A stretch of 64,000 bases of DNA from Casuarius casuarius. Its lineage: Eukaryota > Chordata > Aves > Casuariiformes > Casuariidae. Shown piece by piece: positions 1 to 13,600 of the stretch. The DNA is taken from NCBI GenBank assembly GCA_003342895.1, contig PTFA01000531.1:127654-191653 (forward strand). The letters run 5' to 3'. The first letter of the stretch is position 1, and each line of letters opens with the position of its first letter. A program made the position numbers and the translations under genes. The notes beneath the pieces were generated by a model that saw only the letters and a program-made list of their open reading frames with translations, searched no databases and was not told the origin of the DNA.

Positions 1-361
1 AGTCACCTGGCTCTCTTTCTGTCTCTGTTGGGACAAGTTGTTAAAATAAAACCCTTTCAGCTATTGTACTGGGATAGGAAAGGAAAATAGTGATGTGCCA
101 ACTGAAGTACCTCTGTCCTACAAACCACTCTGAAGTCGGCATGAATTCCTCCAGCAGTGTCGGGAAACTGAAATAATCTATTTGTAATTTTCTTCCCTGA
201 CAAAACGCAGGGAGTGACTCTCATAGGTCCCATCCTTATGGAAATTAATTGTGTTAATGGGATCATTAGAATTTAGAGTAACTGTCATCAGACTGGTTTT
301 TGCGGCTAATGATCGTTCTTGGGTAGGTTATGTCATAATGAAGGCGGAGAATCTGGTCATC
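1..361. other. 5' flank of SPINK5-like gene
   Basis: No gene, RNA gene or clear repeat is visible in this stretch. It is the proximal upstream flank of the SPINK5-like gene and leads into its TATA box. Confidence 0.4.
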
Positions 362-369
362 TATATATA
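362..369 (+). promoter_or_regulatory. TATA box of SPINK5-like gene
   Basis: TATATATA lies 94 bases before the ATG at 456. The same arrangement (TATA-like box 77-119 bases before the start codon) is seen at every other SPINK unit in the window, which supports it as the core promoter. Confidence 0.6.
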
Positions 370-455
370 CATGATGTGACCTGAGCCCTTCCTTTGGGTT
401 TCATTGAGCAATGCACTTGTAGAGTCAACGTAGGCAAACAACTGCCACCCTCACC

Positions 456-1670
456 ATGAAAATAGAAGCTGCCTCGATGGTCCTTGTTCTGGCATTTTTC
501 TGCTTCTTCTCAGGTCAGTAACTTCTGATGTTCTCTGCACTGAAATCTGGGACTGGCATGGCATGCAGCCTGGGAGCTCCCTTAAAGACAGCAAGATAGA
601 AAAATATAGAGTACTTGTTCTGTAAAAACCATAGTGACATAACAAGAAGACCATCATTTTTAGTGTAGTACTAAATGTAGTGTTGATTTTATATAGCATT
701 GTTAATAATGGCCTTTTCTCTTGCATGTGAAAATGGTGAAGTTCCACCAATGGGTGAAAAGTATCTATTCTTAGTAGAGTTTAGTAGCAGTAAAAAAACA
801 AAAACCCAAAGCAGTCTATGTGGAGGAATATAAATTTCCAGCCAGACTGAATTTTTGCACAAAAGAAGTTTAACATTGAACAAAAAAGTGTAATACGCCT
901 TTTGGTGAATGCAGGAATACATTTTTGTATGGCTACAATAAAGAGATTTCAGGAGAAGTTTAGATTTGATATAATGGTCTTTCACTTTAATATCTGTTTA
1001 TATTGAAAAATAGCTAATGGAGGATTTCTTGATAGCTCCCTGCGATGTCACAGATGATGCAAGAGAAAAGGATGAAACATGTATTATACCGACTCTACAT
1101 GGCTTAGCAGAAAGAAACAGATAGCAGCTACTCGTCTACTGAATCGTTATCAGTTTGGTAATTTATGTGAAGTATTGCAAGTGGAATGAGCCTTGAAGAG
1201 AAATTTGAAGGTTTGGACAAGCAACAACATTATGGGCCTGCTCTGGCACCCCAATTTTAAGTGAAGATGAAGAAAGTCCAAAATGTTTGGGTAGAAAATT
1301 GATATCACTAGCAAGGCAGTGGGGTAAAACAGTAAAGAAACAGTTATTGAACCATCCTTGAAATGTCGATTTTAAGACTGAAGAAACTAACACAGAAAAG
1401 GAAGGAACAAAGATGAAAAAACATGGATATGCTTTGCATTTGAATGACAAAAATGCAATGTTCCAGGAAAAAATCTCTTACACAGTCCTTTCTACCAATG
1501 CGCCATAATGTATTGGATTAGATTTATCTAGAGGTATTTGGATGGATTAGGAAATTGCATCAAGTGTTTTAATTAAATGCTTTTGATTTAAAAATTTTCC
1601 TTCAAAGATTCTGTATGGTTTCATTGTTTTGTTTTTTGTCGCAGATGTCGCCAGCCAAGCTTCGATTAAG
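456..1670 (+). CDS. SPINK5: SPINK5-like exons 1-2, signal peptide and linker
   Basis: Exon 1 (456-513) encodes MKIEAASMVLVLAFFCFFS, a hydrophobic secretion signal. Exon 2 (1645-1670) encodes the short linker DVASQASIK, with its first codon split between the two exons. The ATG has a Kozak-like CACC before it. The 58 + 26 coding bases make 28 whole codons, so the first domain starts in phase 0. Confidence 0.8.
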
Positions 1671-4600
1671 GCGAGTCCAACCTTTTCTATTCCAATTGTC
1701 TTTTTGTTTTGCCATCTACACTGCTTACTGCACACTGAGCAAAGTTAGGCAGACAGACTGAACTGAAAGATTATAGTCTTTTCCAGTGGCATAAAAAAGG
1801 GAGTTATATTTTCCTTATTTAGACACAATACATTTATACTGAGTAGTGGGTCTAGCTGACACAGTCTGTATGTTTGGTGTACTGTGCTGAGTATGCACCT
1901 GAACAGCTCTAGTCTAGAAATCTCATGAGAAGTTAGTGAGTTGTATTTCTAATGATATTTACAACTTTGGCTTCTGAGCCAGTAGAAACCCTTGTTTTTG
2001 ACAATTTATGGGTTTGATAATTAAAAAAAAATTAAGCCAAGTCCATTTGATTCTCAGGAAATGATGGACTTAATGACTGAAAAGTAAGCTCAGTTTGTAT
2101 TTTAATCAAATTAAGTTGTTTTTCCTCAGTAAAGATGCTTTTAGAAAACATGGTAGCCAAAAATAACTGAATGGTTCATTGATTCTCCATAATCTGTATT
2201 TCCAGTTACCCAAAAGAAGAGGAAATTGGTTGATACAGCATTAGGGACTATTAACAGTCTGCTTCCCAAGAGAATAGTGCTTTTCTGAAATTCATCTCTT
2301 GCACTTGATCCACTCTCAGTTAGATTCATTGCTTTTGTATCCAGCTGACAATTTTAGGGCTATATTTTCTGCTCTTGACTAACTTCTTACAGAGTACTCC
2401 CCTGCAGTGGGTAGCAATTTGTAGCAGTAGGCAAATTAAACCCGTATTCCTTTTCTCTCAAGTAACGGCCCTCTTGATGAGTTTTGGACTTTTTCATTGC
2501 CTTTTTCCACCCTGGGAGCTGTGCAGCTCTAGGCACAGTATGTGATGTGGGCTCACTGTGTCCTGCACATGTCGCAGGATGGGGATGAGGTGAGGCGTGG
2601 CGTGTGAGCCTGGCAGGAACAGACTGTCGCAACTGATAGTGCAGAGCCCACCCAAAAAAACACCTTAAATTTGGATCAATATTTCTTAAGCTCCCAGCAA
2701 CTGCATTGGAGGAAGGTCTCCGCTGACCTGCCTCCTGTGTGTTTTTCAGAATGAGTGCCTGAAAATTTGGTCGCTCCTGCGCAGCGGGAAGTTTTCCTGT
2801 CCCAATGACAACAAGCCCGTCAGTGGCCCCGATGGCAAAACCGACCTCAACAAATGTCTGATGTGCAAACGGCTGCTGTGAGTATCGACTGCTGGCCCCA
2901 CTCCATAGCAGCCAGCGTGTTGGTTCGGACTGCCATCCCAGCTCGCCACGGTGTGTCCCTTCCTCCTGCAGTGACGGTCTTGTTGTGGTCCCAGGACAGA
3001 CGGACCAGTCCATAGGTCTTCAGAAAACCCATGAACCCTGTCAGCTCTCTGCAGCTAGTCACACATTGCAGGGAACATGAGAAGCAAGCCCAGGATGAAA
3101 GCACGTGTAGATTTAGTTTGTCTTTCTTCCACAGATGGTGCTTAATAGGGTGGAAACACCTGGCTGTTAGGCAGAGTGAAAGGATGGCAAAATGCCCCTG
3201 GTGAAGAGATGCTAAATAGCTGGAGCATGTCTCACCAAGCTGGAGCCCCAAGTTCTGGTCCCTCCCGCCATGTTGCACAAGGAGGAGGTGGGGTTGGCAA
3301 GACTGGACTTTAATCACTAGCTATTTTGGTTTTACATCCGAGGACTATGCACTGCTCTGTTGCTCACGCCTTCCTTTCTTGCAGGGAAAGATACTCAAAA
3401 AACAAAGGGACTGGTGAAGCCAATAGGAACATGAACTCTTCAGGAAAGGTGAGGTGAAATGTCACTGCTGAAGCCAGTTTTATCAGTGTGCTGGGAGGAG
3501 GGTGGCATCATGGCATGTATCTGCTGCGTCTGCCCCGCTCGCTCAGCGTGCTTCCCTACAGCAGTGGGGCAGCATGCGCTTGGCCGACACGAAAGGGCCA
3601 CAGCCAATAAACATGCTCTGCCTCAGCAAGAGGGTCCTCCTGGCTCCTCCCAGGCAATCTAGTCCCTATCAGGGAAATAACAACGTGGCATGTATTGTGT
3701 GTGCCCAAACCACATTGTAGGCTAAGGCAGATACCTGCTTGTTTATAAAGCACACTATTAGCATCTGATAAATAATTGATAGCAATAATGGTACCCTGAC
3801 TAGAGCAGGGCGCGGGAGCAGGTTAACTCTAATTTGCCTTGTTTATCTTGTTGATGTACCTAGCTAGTTTCTTTTATTCAGAGCTATTTTTCTAGATGGC
3901 ATGTCTTTTTGTGGAGGGACTTGTCCTTTTTCCATCTTGGTCTCTTATTCTCTATAGGAGCAAATTGCTTTGCAGTAGTTATTGTCAGTTGCAGTGATTT
4001 ATTTTTTCACACCTCCTGGTTAAATGGTATAGCTCACTAGCTTTTGCATGCCCAAACAACTTAAAGGATTTGTAAAGCACAGCTGTTCTAAGGAAAATCT
4101 TTTTTTAAACATCTGGCTTACCAAAGTATGGTCCCAAGAGAGGAAGTTCATGGTGCCAGGCAGATTTTTGCGCTGGATGTCTGTTCAACCATGGCTTTTC
4201 TGTCTGGCTTTTGGCAAGTAATTTTCTGGGCCTGACTTCTCTATCTGCAGAATCGGAATAAGTCATAAAATTATCTCCTCCACATGGTGTGAGGGGGAAG
4301 AAAAATGCATTACAGATCACATGGCAGATAATCTTAAAAAGGGCCCCAGAAAAGTGCTGTAAAAAGGATCCCGAAAGGCTTTGCACAGAACATGTTACCT
4401 GTGCTGCAGACCTGCTGACATGTCCTGAAAGCCATAGGAAAGCTGTTCAGAGGAAAGGAAGGGAAAAACTAAAAAGGCTTGAGCAGGCTTTGAGATGAAA
4501 GTCTCCTGCAGAAAAGAGCACTTTGCTTAAATTAATTTATAGAATCATGTTATATGAAAGATAAAAATGGTAGCCTTTTCACTCTAGCACATCTGGAAAT

Positions 4601-7600
4601 GTGAGGTGTGCAAGGATTTTTTTTCTTTAATGCCTACAGCTTCCTCTCTCTCTTTATTGGGCACAGCTTTTTAAAATTCTTAGTAGTGTATGTACTCACT
4701 AGAGATGGGAAAACTAATTTCTCCCTAATTCAGAATTCACTAAGAAATTGTCACTTTTACACTTTGAACAGAACCTAGGTCCTTCAGGCAGGGTCTTGCA
4801 TATGTCTTATTTATTAGAAATAAGACTATCCTGGATGCAAAGGGGAAATACATTCTGCTAAACTTACTGACTTGTTTGCTGTATGTTGTATGCTATAGTT
4901 TAAAAGACAACACATCAAGCAAAGAATTTCTGGTTTGCCGCTCACTTGTGCCTTATGCCTCCTTATACCCAAGGAAACAAAATTGTGTTCGACGTGTCAT
5001 TCAGTGGATGGATAATGCTTTGTGGATTAGTGTGATATCTCTGTCAAACTTATCTGTGTGAAATTTTGTATTTGGCCCTTCCACAGGACGACTGCCGAGA
5101 ATTTCGGGATCTGTTTAAGAACGGGAAACTTACCTGCACAAGAGAAAATGACCCTGTCCGGGATTCCTCTGGGAAGCAACACAGCAATAAGTGCATCATG
5201 TGTGCAGAGAAGTTGTGAGTAGAGAAAAATACCGTTTCTGTTAGATTGACAAAGCCGTTGTTGGATAATCTGGCTGCTGACACCAGATGGGGCAGAACTG
5301 CTTACCCCTCGTGTAGCTGTCAGCAGAGCAAACCTCTTGCTCCCCAGGAGCAATATCTTATTCACTTTTTCATCTTGCTTCTCTTCCAGCAAAAAGGAGA
5401 ATGAGCAGAAGTCATCTAAAAACAGACAAGGAAAAGATAAGGTGAGATTAAAGTATTAGGCAGGTCGATATACAACTTTATTGGATTTTCACCGAAGATA
5501 GAGAAGGGGCAACATTATTCTACTCAGTTGCTTTGTCTGTACTGATTTCATTTTGAGATCCACTTTCCTTTCTCTGCTTGTTTCTTGTTCATGCTCCTGA
5601 AGCTCCCAAGAGAACAAATTGCATGTCTTTCATTTTCAGCAATCAAATTCACCTCCAAGTGGCAGTGCCAGTCCATAGCTCCTTTCAGGGTTAGCGAGCA
5701 AGGAGCCCTGTGCTGGTCTTGTGAGCTCCCAACGTCACCAGCTGGGAGGCAGGAATTTGGATAGGTTTTGCTGAATGCTACATCTGTCCTACTGACCCAT
5801 GACTCCAGCGACAGACGGGGACAAAATCCCATCGGAGAAAGAAACTAAATATGCTGCACTATCCTGAAATCTGGCACAAGGATAGAGAAGCCAGCCTTGC
5901 TGGGGATGTTGTTTAGGTTAAAAAGAGAAATTTGGGAGAAAAGCTCCACATTTGAGCTCTGGGAAGCTCAAAAGACCTTTAGATCCTGGGAGGAGAGCAT
6001 AGCTGTGCACTGTCCCCAGGGGCCCATGGCACCTTGCTTGTGCCTTGCTTGCACCGTGCAGCCGTGTCCGCTGTGCATTGCTAGTCCAGGCTATGCCCAG
6101 TGCGCCCCAGGGCGTTGATGCTTCACTGGCAAAAGCAATTCTGTACAGAAAAAAGTCACTTTCCAACCTTTTGATTTCTCTTGTGCAGGGGACTGGTGGA
6201 GTCCCCTAAAGCCTCAGTCTTGAGGCCAGCCTCATTTTGGTGCTAATCCTAATGCCCTTGGCACAAAAAAAATGGAAGAGTGAGTGAAGTTTGCTGATGG
6301 CAAAGTTGGGCGGCAGTATTGGCAGAGGAGGATCAGCAGATCATACAGGACTAATTGGATAGCACTGAGGCCTGAAGTAATAGAAACGAGATAAAATGTA
6401 ATAACAGAAAGTGCAGGATCACACAGTCAGTGATTAACAAGAATCCCTGCTCGTCAGTTAGAAGTGACAAAAGATAAGAAAGCCCTGCATTTATTAGTGG
6501 GTCAGTGGTGAGAGGCCCATGAAAAAGGAAAATGCAAGTCTTGGATATACTCAGGGAGGTTTTTGCAATAGAAGTCAGGGAGTTAACAAAGCTCCAGAAA
6601 TGCTAAGTCAAAGGGAGATGGTTTGAGAAAGGCTGTTAGGATGATCAAGGAAAGGCAAATCTGTCTTGCAGCCGGAGGCTTGGAGCGCTTAGTCAGGCCG
6701 GTCTGAGGGGAGGAGGCTGGCAGGGGCCAGTAGAGCTTTCCAGAGCTCGCCAGGGAGGGAAGACTGCTTAAACTGTGTAAGGGCAAGTGAGCACAAACAA
6801 GCGATGAGAAGCAGCAGTGGGTTTCTTGGGCTGCCACTCCCAAGTGGAGTTTGATGTGTTTCTGATGGGAGCAATGTGATGGGGCTGCCAGCCAGAGCAG
6901 GGTGAGGATCTGCCCAGGGTTTTGTCTTGTCCTGTGCATCCCTCAGACTTCAACCTCTCCTCTCGGTGACTAGTTTGGGAGTAGGAAGACATGTGCTTTT
7001 GGGCTCTGAACACCTTGCTCGGTAGCTGGCAGTGTTTGTTCAGCAGCCAAGCTGCGGACCCTGAGACTGCGGTATCCAGGGGTGAGATTCGGGAACGCAC
7101 TGGTGAGGAAATCCTCCCCTGGCCAGACAGGACAAGATGTTGAAGACTTTTAAGACGAGCAAAAGATTAGGCCACTGACCTGCTGGGGGACTTAGTGCAA
7201 CCTAGCCAAAACCCTCTAATGCAGAAAGTAGGCACAAAATAGCAAATGTTAAATCTACTTATAAAAAGTAAAGGGTGATCGAGATCCAGTTACTTGTCTT
7301 CAATATCTGCTACTGAAATCACCTATTGCAGTATCTTAAATAGTTGAAATTAGAAGTTTGAATGTTTACATCCATATTACAGAACGGGGAAAATTAACAT
7401 GGTTTCTGTATGGTGATTTCGAGCAGGGAACAAATTAGTCATCTGCTCTCCAAAGAACCTTCAGCTGCTTGTAGACTTTTAAGTATGTTTGCACTGGGCT
7501 TTTATGTTTTATCTGTTGTTTCTTGATCCATGCATACCAAACTGTGATTTTGGGGGTATTACTTGCTTTGTAAATTAAACTATTATCTGAGCTATGATCT

Positions 7601-10600
7601 GGGTAAACGCTGTAGCTTGTGTATTAAGGGTGTTGGGAGAAGTGGGAGACATTATCAGCCACATCGCTAGCATGCTTTGGATAGCCCAGCATGGAGCATA
7701 ATAATTAGTCGGACCGTACTAGGAAACTCCCAACACGTGCAGTGCCGGCAGAGGGACTCACAATTTTTCTGACTCACTCCTCTGTTTAGACACTAAGTGG
7801 CTGGTGCTGCACACCCTCTTCTCTCGCTCACACCCAGGCTCTTCTGCGTGACACACTTGTGATGGTTTGATACTTTCCTGGCAGGAAACCCCAAGTTCCT
7901 AGGAATCAAATCACTAAGGCAAGGAAGACAGGTTGCCCTAAATGCTGCCCTCCCTTCTGCAGGACAACTGCAGGGAGTATCGCTCCCAGTTTGAGGCCAG
8001 TGGAAGGCTGTCCTGCACAAGGGAGAATGACCCCGTTCGGGATTCTTCGGGCAAGCGGCACCCCAACAAATGTCTCATGTGCGCTGAGAAGTTGTGAGTA
8101 CAGTTTCCTCTGAGCAACAACAGCAAAGAGAGAAATCCCCCGCTGCAAAACCGCGGTTTCTGCCTGTGGAGCTGCAGCTAGGTGATGCCTGGGAAAGAGT
8201 CCTGAATCCCGGTGGCCCTCCAAGAGATGCTCCTGCAGTAGGGCTCCGGTCATTGCCCCTCTTCCCGCTTCCCCTTTGGTGCAAGAGACCCAGGGCAGGT
8301 GAGAAGCAGCATGGAGTAGAGGAAAAGCAGGGTTGATAGCTAGTAACCCCTCCCTGAGGGGACTGTCTCTGCTGTGGCAGTTCCTGAGGAGTTTCCCACA
8401 TGTGTACTTTGCCTTCCAGATGCGCTCTCTCTACTCCCATAGTGCATCTGCAGAAGCAGCCCTGATATGAAAGCAGCCACCTGGATCCAGGATGTAGCAT
8501 ACAGTGGGAATGGTGAGGAGAAGGGAGAAGGTTTAGGGGTGGGGATTAGGAGCAGAGCCACCAGGAGCATGGACCGCGGAAGGGGAGGGTGGTGCATGGT
8601 GCTGGGCTCCATGGCAACCTCGTGTCTGGACACCGCTTGTGTGGCCATAGCACTCCATTTTCTCGTCTCCTTCCAGCAAAAAGGAAGCCCAAAGAGGCCA
8701 GTTTGGGGGAACTGCCCAGCGCAACCAAGAGCTCACTTCAGAGAGGAAAACTGAGGTGAGACCAAGTTTGCTTGCCTTGGCAGTGGGTGCCTCACCTGAG
8801 CTCAGAAGGGGCTGGCAAGAGTGTCTGTGCGATACTGATGGCCAGGGACCATCTGTGGTCAGCCTGGTATGACACTGCTGTAGCTAATGATAAGGGAGAA
8901 GCAGATCATATTATGAAGTCACATTCATTTGTGGGCTGTGCTCACATATGAGTGTACAAAGTGGGCACTTTCAAACCTGGCAGAATAACCCCGCTTGCTT
9001 TCTCAGTGATGTGATTGATGCTCAGTGATGTACCCAAGATAAAGGGCAGATTTGGATGCCCTGCAGTCCTGCCCGCCCTCAAATAGTAATCTTCAGTGGG
9101 TATTAAAACCTGTATGGAACAAGCATTGAATGTGCTCCTCCAGAAACAGCACCCCGCTCCCTTGGATCTGGGAGCGGGAGTGGGGAAGGACAGGAACTGC
9201 TTTAGCTCTGCTTATTCTCTGGTAGTACAAGAGTGTCTTCTATGCTCAGTTAATGTGCTTCTGTCCCTTTTGCAGAAGAGCTGCAGTGGCTCCGGGTCGC
9301 AGCAGGGAGCGAGTCAGCGGCGTCCCCCCTCGGCAAGCAGAGGGTGAGTACGGCAGCAGCTGGCGTGGCAGCCCAGCCCCTGGCCCATTGCACCAGCCCT
9401 TGCTCCAGCTTCTGCAGCCTTCCACATGTGGCCTGTTCTCTCTAGAAATAGTCAGGAGTTAATCATAGCAGGAATAGCTCAGTAGCACAGAAGTGCCAGT
9501 ATCTGGGATGGAGAATCAAAGACTGCAGCATGTTGGGTGCTTAATATAGCCTTTCTCCCCTCTGTCTGAGCCAGCTTTAGGGACCATGTCCCTGCTGTTT
9601 GCTGGAAAGGGCAGATGGGGCTGGGTTGTCATTCTTGGCAAAGGTGTGATTTCAGAGATGCTGACGCCTGTAGCGGTTTCTCCTGCAGACACAGGGCTGC
9701 ACAGTCCCATGCACCCCTCAAGCCTGTGCAGAGGAGCAGGGCTGTGTGAGGAGCTTGGTGCAGTGACGCACATGCACGGGCTCTAGGAGGAGTGTCTCCA
9801 CATGCCAGCACTGTCTGCAGCCCTGGCTGGGCTCTGCCAAAGCTCTTCCCCATGAGAAGAGACATTAAGAGCCAGGCATGTTTCTAGTGTGACCGTCCTC
9901 CTTTTCAAAAACGTCCTCGCTTTTCTTCTGCACAAAACACTGGGTGATTTCTGCATTCAAGATCCCTCTCATGATGTCTTTGCCCTACAAACTCTGCCTT
10001 CTGGCCTGTCACAGCCATGTCCTGAGCCCCGCACATCCTCCACATGCCCGCATGCACACATACAGCGCCTGGTGCACTGCATGCCTCTGGGCCTTGCTCA
10101 GGGCCTCCTGTTTTTTAGAGCTCTCTGACCTGTGCGGGGCTGCTCTTGCTGCTTTTTCAGAGCTTGTAGGAGGGCTGACACAGCCTTTGCTGAGGAGCTC
10201 TGTCACCACTTGCTTGAGGGTGGCTGGCACAGCTCAGGTGAGCCTGAGCATGGGCAGGGGTGCAGAGCCTTTGCCATGTCCCTGATCGCTATAGAAACTT
10301 GTCCCCTGGATACGGGACAATCTCTGTAATGGTGATCTTCTGCTCATTTCCCTATGGACTCCAAGACCCTGGTTAAAGGAAGGCCTCTATCCCCTGGCAA
10401 GCCAAGCTCCCTGTTTAAAAAAGGCTGCAAACAAATGGCATTGCCTCTTAAGGCAACGTCACCCTTCCCAGGGCAGCAATGCACTCTGGATGAGCATGGG
10501 GCTCCACTGGGCTTCTTGCCCATCCTATCCCATCCCGTCCCTGCTGTTGGGTGCATGGCTCCCTGGGGCAGGGGTCTGCGGAGGGCCCATGGCTGTGGCA

Positions 10601-13600
10601 GGGGTTTGCGCTCTCTTCCCATGCCCGTGGAGACCTGAGATGAACTCACTCTCCCTCTCTCTCCCTGCCAGCCCGCAAGGACACCTGGCTCAGCGAGGTG
10701 GGAGCCGCAACCCTGGACCCGAGCGCAAAGGACAGAGCCGAGACACGGACACCTACCAGCCGGTAAACCCGCCCGCGTGGCAAGCGAGCCACCGCGGGAG
10801 CCACACCGGGGAGCTTTCCCATGGGCACTCCGCTGCCATTGTCCCATGCAATGGTGCTGGAGCTGAGCCGCCCTCTTGGCTCCCTCCCCAGCAGATATTC
10901 CCACGGCAGCTTGGACCTTAAAACTGTTTCCTGGGCTCTGTGCCCTTGGAAGGGTCCAAATGAGAGATGGCGCCCACAGCCTGTCACTGTCCCCAGCGTC
11001 CCCCACACTGGCACCAAGGTGAAGAGGGGCTGGATGCGCTGATTTGGGAGCCCCCTTGGCTGCTTTCACTGCTGGAGTTGGCTCCTTGTGCATTGGCTGG
11101 GGGGGTGCTGGCCTTGAGCTGGACGCCTGCCTCAAATATCCAGATATCTGCCACTGATGTCGAGGAGGTGCAGAGTCAAGGGCCATGGTCCAGAGCAGGG
11201 CGGTGGGGTGACCAAGGGCCTCAGGAAAGGCCGAGGCAGGATGCTAAGGGGGAAACACTGAGCAAGAGATGATTGCTGTATATGGAGTAACGGGGGGGGG
11301 GTGGGGAATCAGGGTGTCTGCTCTTCTTATCTCTACAAAAAGAAAACGCGAAAGTTTCAATGAGGTCAAACAGTGGAAAATGCAAAACTGATAAGAGAAA
11401 ATAATTTACCATAAAATTTGTGACTAAGCGGTGGAACTTGCTGCCAGAGTGCTGCCAAAAGCTAAGATGATTAAAAAAAAAGAAGCCATTTATAGTTCCT
11501 CCAGCTTTTTCATTCAGTAATTTAAAAAAACATTTTAGAAGGGAAAGGAAACCTTTCTGCAGGGCTTGGGGGGAGCTTTACTGCAAATCACATTAACCCT
11601 CTGAGAAGCTTCTGTCATTGACCACTCTTGAAATGGGATATTGGAGTAAAAAAACCCGAGGAGGTAGTTGAAGTATGGCAGTTTTAATGCATTCCAGAGG
11701 AAGCATTAGGCTGTAATAACGACAGGCTGCTTGAGTGCTTAGTGGTATTTCCTGGCGGTATCAGGGGAGTGGATGCCGATTAGCCTGGCTAACATGGGGT
11801 GATTCAGCACACGAGCCCAACCCTCTCCGCTCTTGGGCTGCTGGTGGGTTTCAGCGCGGGAAGCCCCACGGCGGGCACTGGAGGAGTGTCCTGCTGCTAG
11901 GGAGGTCTCTGCTGTCTCCGCTGGGCTCCAACACCGACACAGGCAGTGTCATCTGGCGCATGGGAAGGAGTCTGGCGGGGAATTGCGAAGGTCAGCACTG
12001 TTTGCTTAATGTCATCGTCAATTACGCAAATGAGGGAGGAAACGGCACATTAATGAAATTAGCAGGTGACATTGAAGCAGCAGGGGCTATTGCAGCAGCC
12101 CGGTGTCACTGTGCTCACCCCCTGCCACCAGGCATGAGCCCATCGTCCTCTGTGTGGCGGCACTGTCCTGACCCCGACGAGCAGCAATAAAATGCTGCTC
12201 TGTGCTAAACGGGGGGGTCCGTGGCTGGGACAGGAGATGAAACATCCTCACTGTCAGTCTCCTGCGGTTGCACCACTTGTAGTTGTCGCAACATGTTTTA
12301 TGGCCCATAGAGAAGGGAACAGGAAACCATCAGTCACTCTTTCATCTTGACCTTTTTTGAATGCCGGCGGCTGAGGAGGGCAGCGAGTCTGAGAAAGGCG
12401 TGAGTGTGTGCATGTGGGGGTATGGCAGGGAACAGGCTGCGCTATCTCCAACCTCTGCTGTTTGACATTCACGTCGGCAGGTCTGTGGGGTGAAGACCTA
12501 AGTGTGGGAGGCCCTCTGGGATCCCTGGAGAGGCAAGGCGAAGGCCACTTTCTGCTGTGATTTTTTTTTTTCCCCCCTCGTTGTGCAATGTGCATAAATG
12601 CTCCTGTTCTTACTCTTGAGAGGAAATAAGAGGGCACACTTAATTAGTCATAGCTCTTAATATATTGTTTGCATCTCTTAATTCGGTGAGCGTCAGAAGT
12701 TGTGCTGTGTCTTGCACCGCCCCCAGGCGGCTGGAGTTGGCTGTAGAGGTTTTCCTTTAGTTTTTGCCAATGGGTGCCTGCTATCTTGCAGATAAAACAG
12801 ACATCAGGGCCTGATGAAGAAGGACTAGTGACAGGTAGCAGAAGCTTTTGTCTTCTCATGGACTCAGAGAGAGGGAGAAATAAACCTCCCCTGACCAAAG
12901 GTTTCGAGGCAGATTGGGCCAGCGGGTCTAGGTCTGTGCCTGGCGCTGCCCTGCAGTACCTCAGTCAGGAGGGCTCTTGATGCTCGGCCCGGCAAGGGTC
13001 TTTATCTCCCTTTACAACCCCGGCTGTGCTGCAGGCACGATGGACATGCTGCAGGGCAGAGGGGTCTCATGGCGACATTTGGATTTTAAGTGCTGCTAAG
13101 CTGCGTTTAAAAAAAAAAAGGGTCTCACAAGAGAACCGGCACCAAATGTGATTTCTTTTTCTCTTCAGCTGGACTGTGATCGAATTCTGCATGGGGTAAA
13201 GGGTGGAAGGATTTTCTGCAGCAAATCCTCACAACCCGTCTGTGGCACTGATGGAAAAACATACAAAAATGAATGTGACTTGTGTTCAGCTGCCATGTGA
13301 GTAGGTGGAGAGATTTCAGTAATATAGGGCCATCCACCATTCCCGAGTGTCTTTTGCAGCATAGTGTTTGTTTTGATATATCATGACTCACTATCAAGTG
13401 TGTCCTTGGTGCCTTGCTGTTAAGCAAACATAGATCAAAATGCCTGAGATTAATCTGATGACAGCTATTTAAGACACGCAAGTTTCTAGAATTCCCTACC
13501 CCCCTTCTGCCCTTTCATGAGATTATTTTGGGAGTAATAAGTGCCATCCTATTGGAAGCAGCATCAAAGTATTAAGGAGTCCACAGAGGATGGTCCTGCC

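Noticed and set aside
2387..3013. 208-codon open frame on the minus strand.
   Set aside because: It is antisense across SPINK5-like exon 3, whose + strand frame and splice signals clearly match the LEKTI family.
10344..11186. Longest open frame in the window (280 codons, minus strand).
   Set aside because: It lies antisense to SPINK5-like exon 10 and GC-rich intron, with low-complexity Pro/Ala/Gly/Arg composition and no recognisable domain; typical of a chance frame in GC-rich DNA.
11735..12190. 151-codon + frame ending exactly at AATAAA, which looks like a small gene with its own polyA signal.
   Set aside because: The middle of the frame matches a LINE reverse-transcriptase block, and it lies inside a SPINK5-like intron; best read as a retroelement relic.
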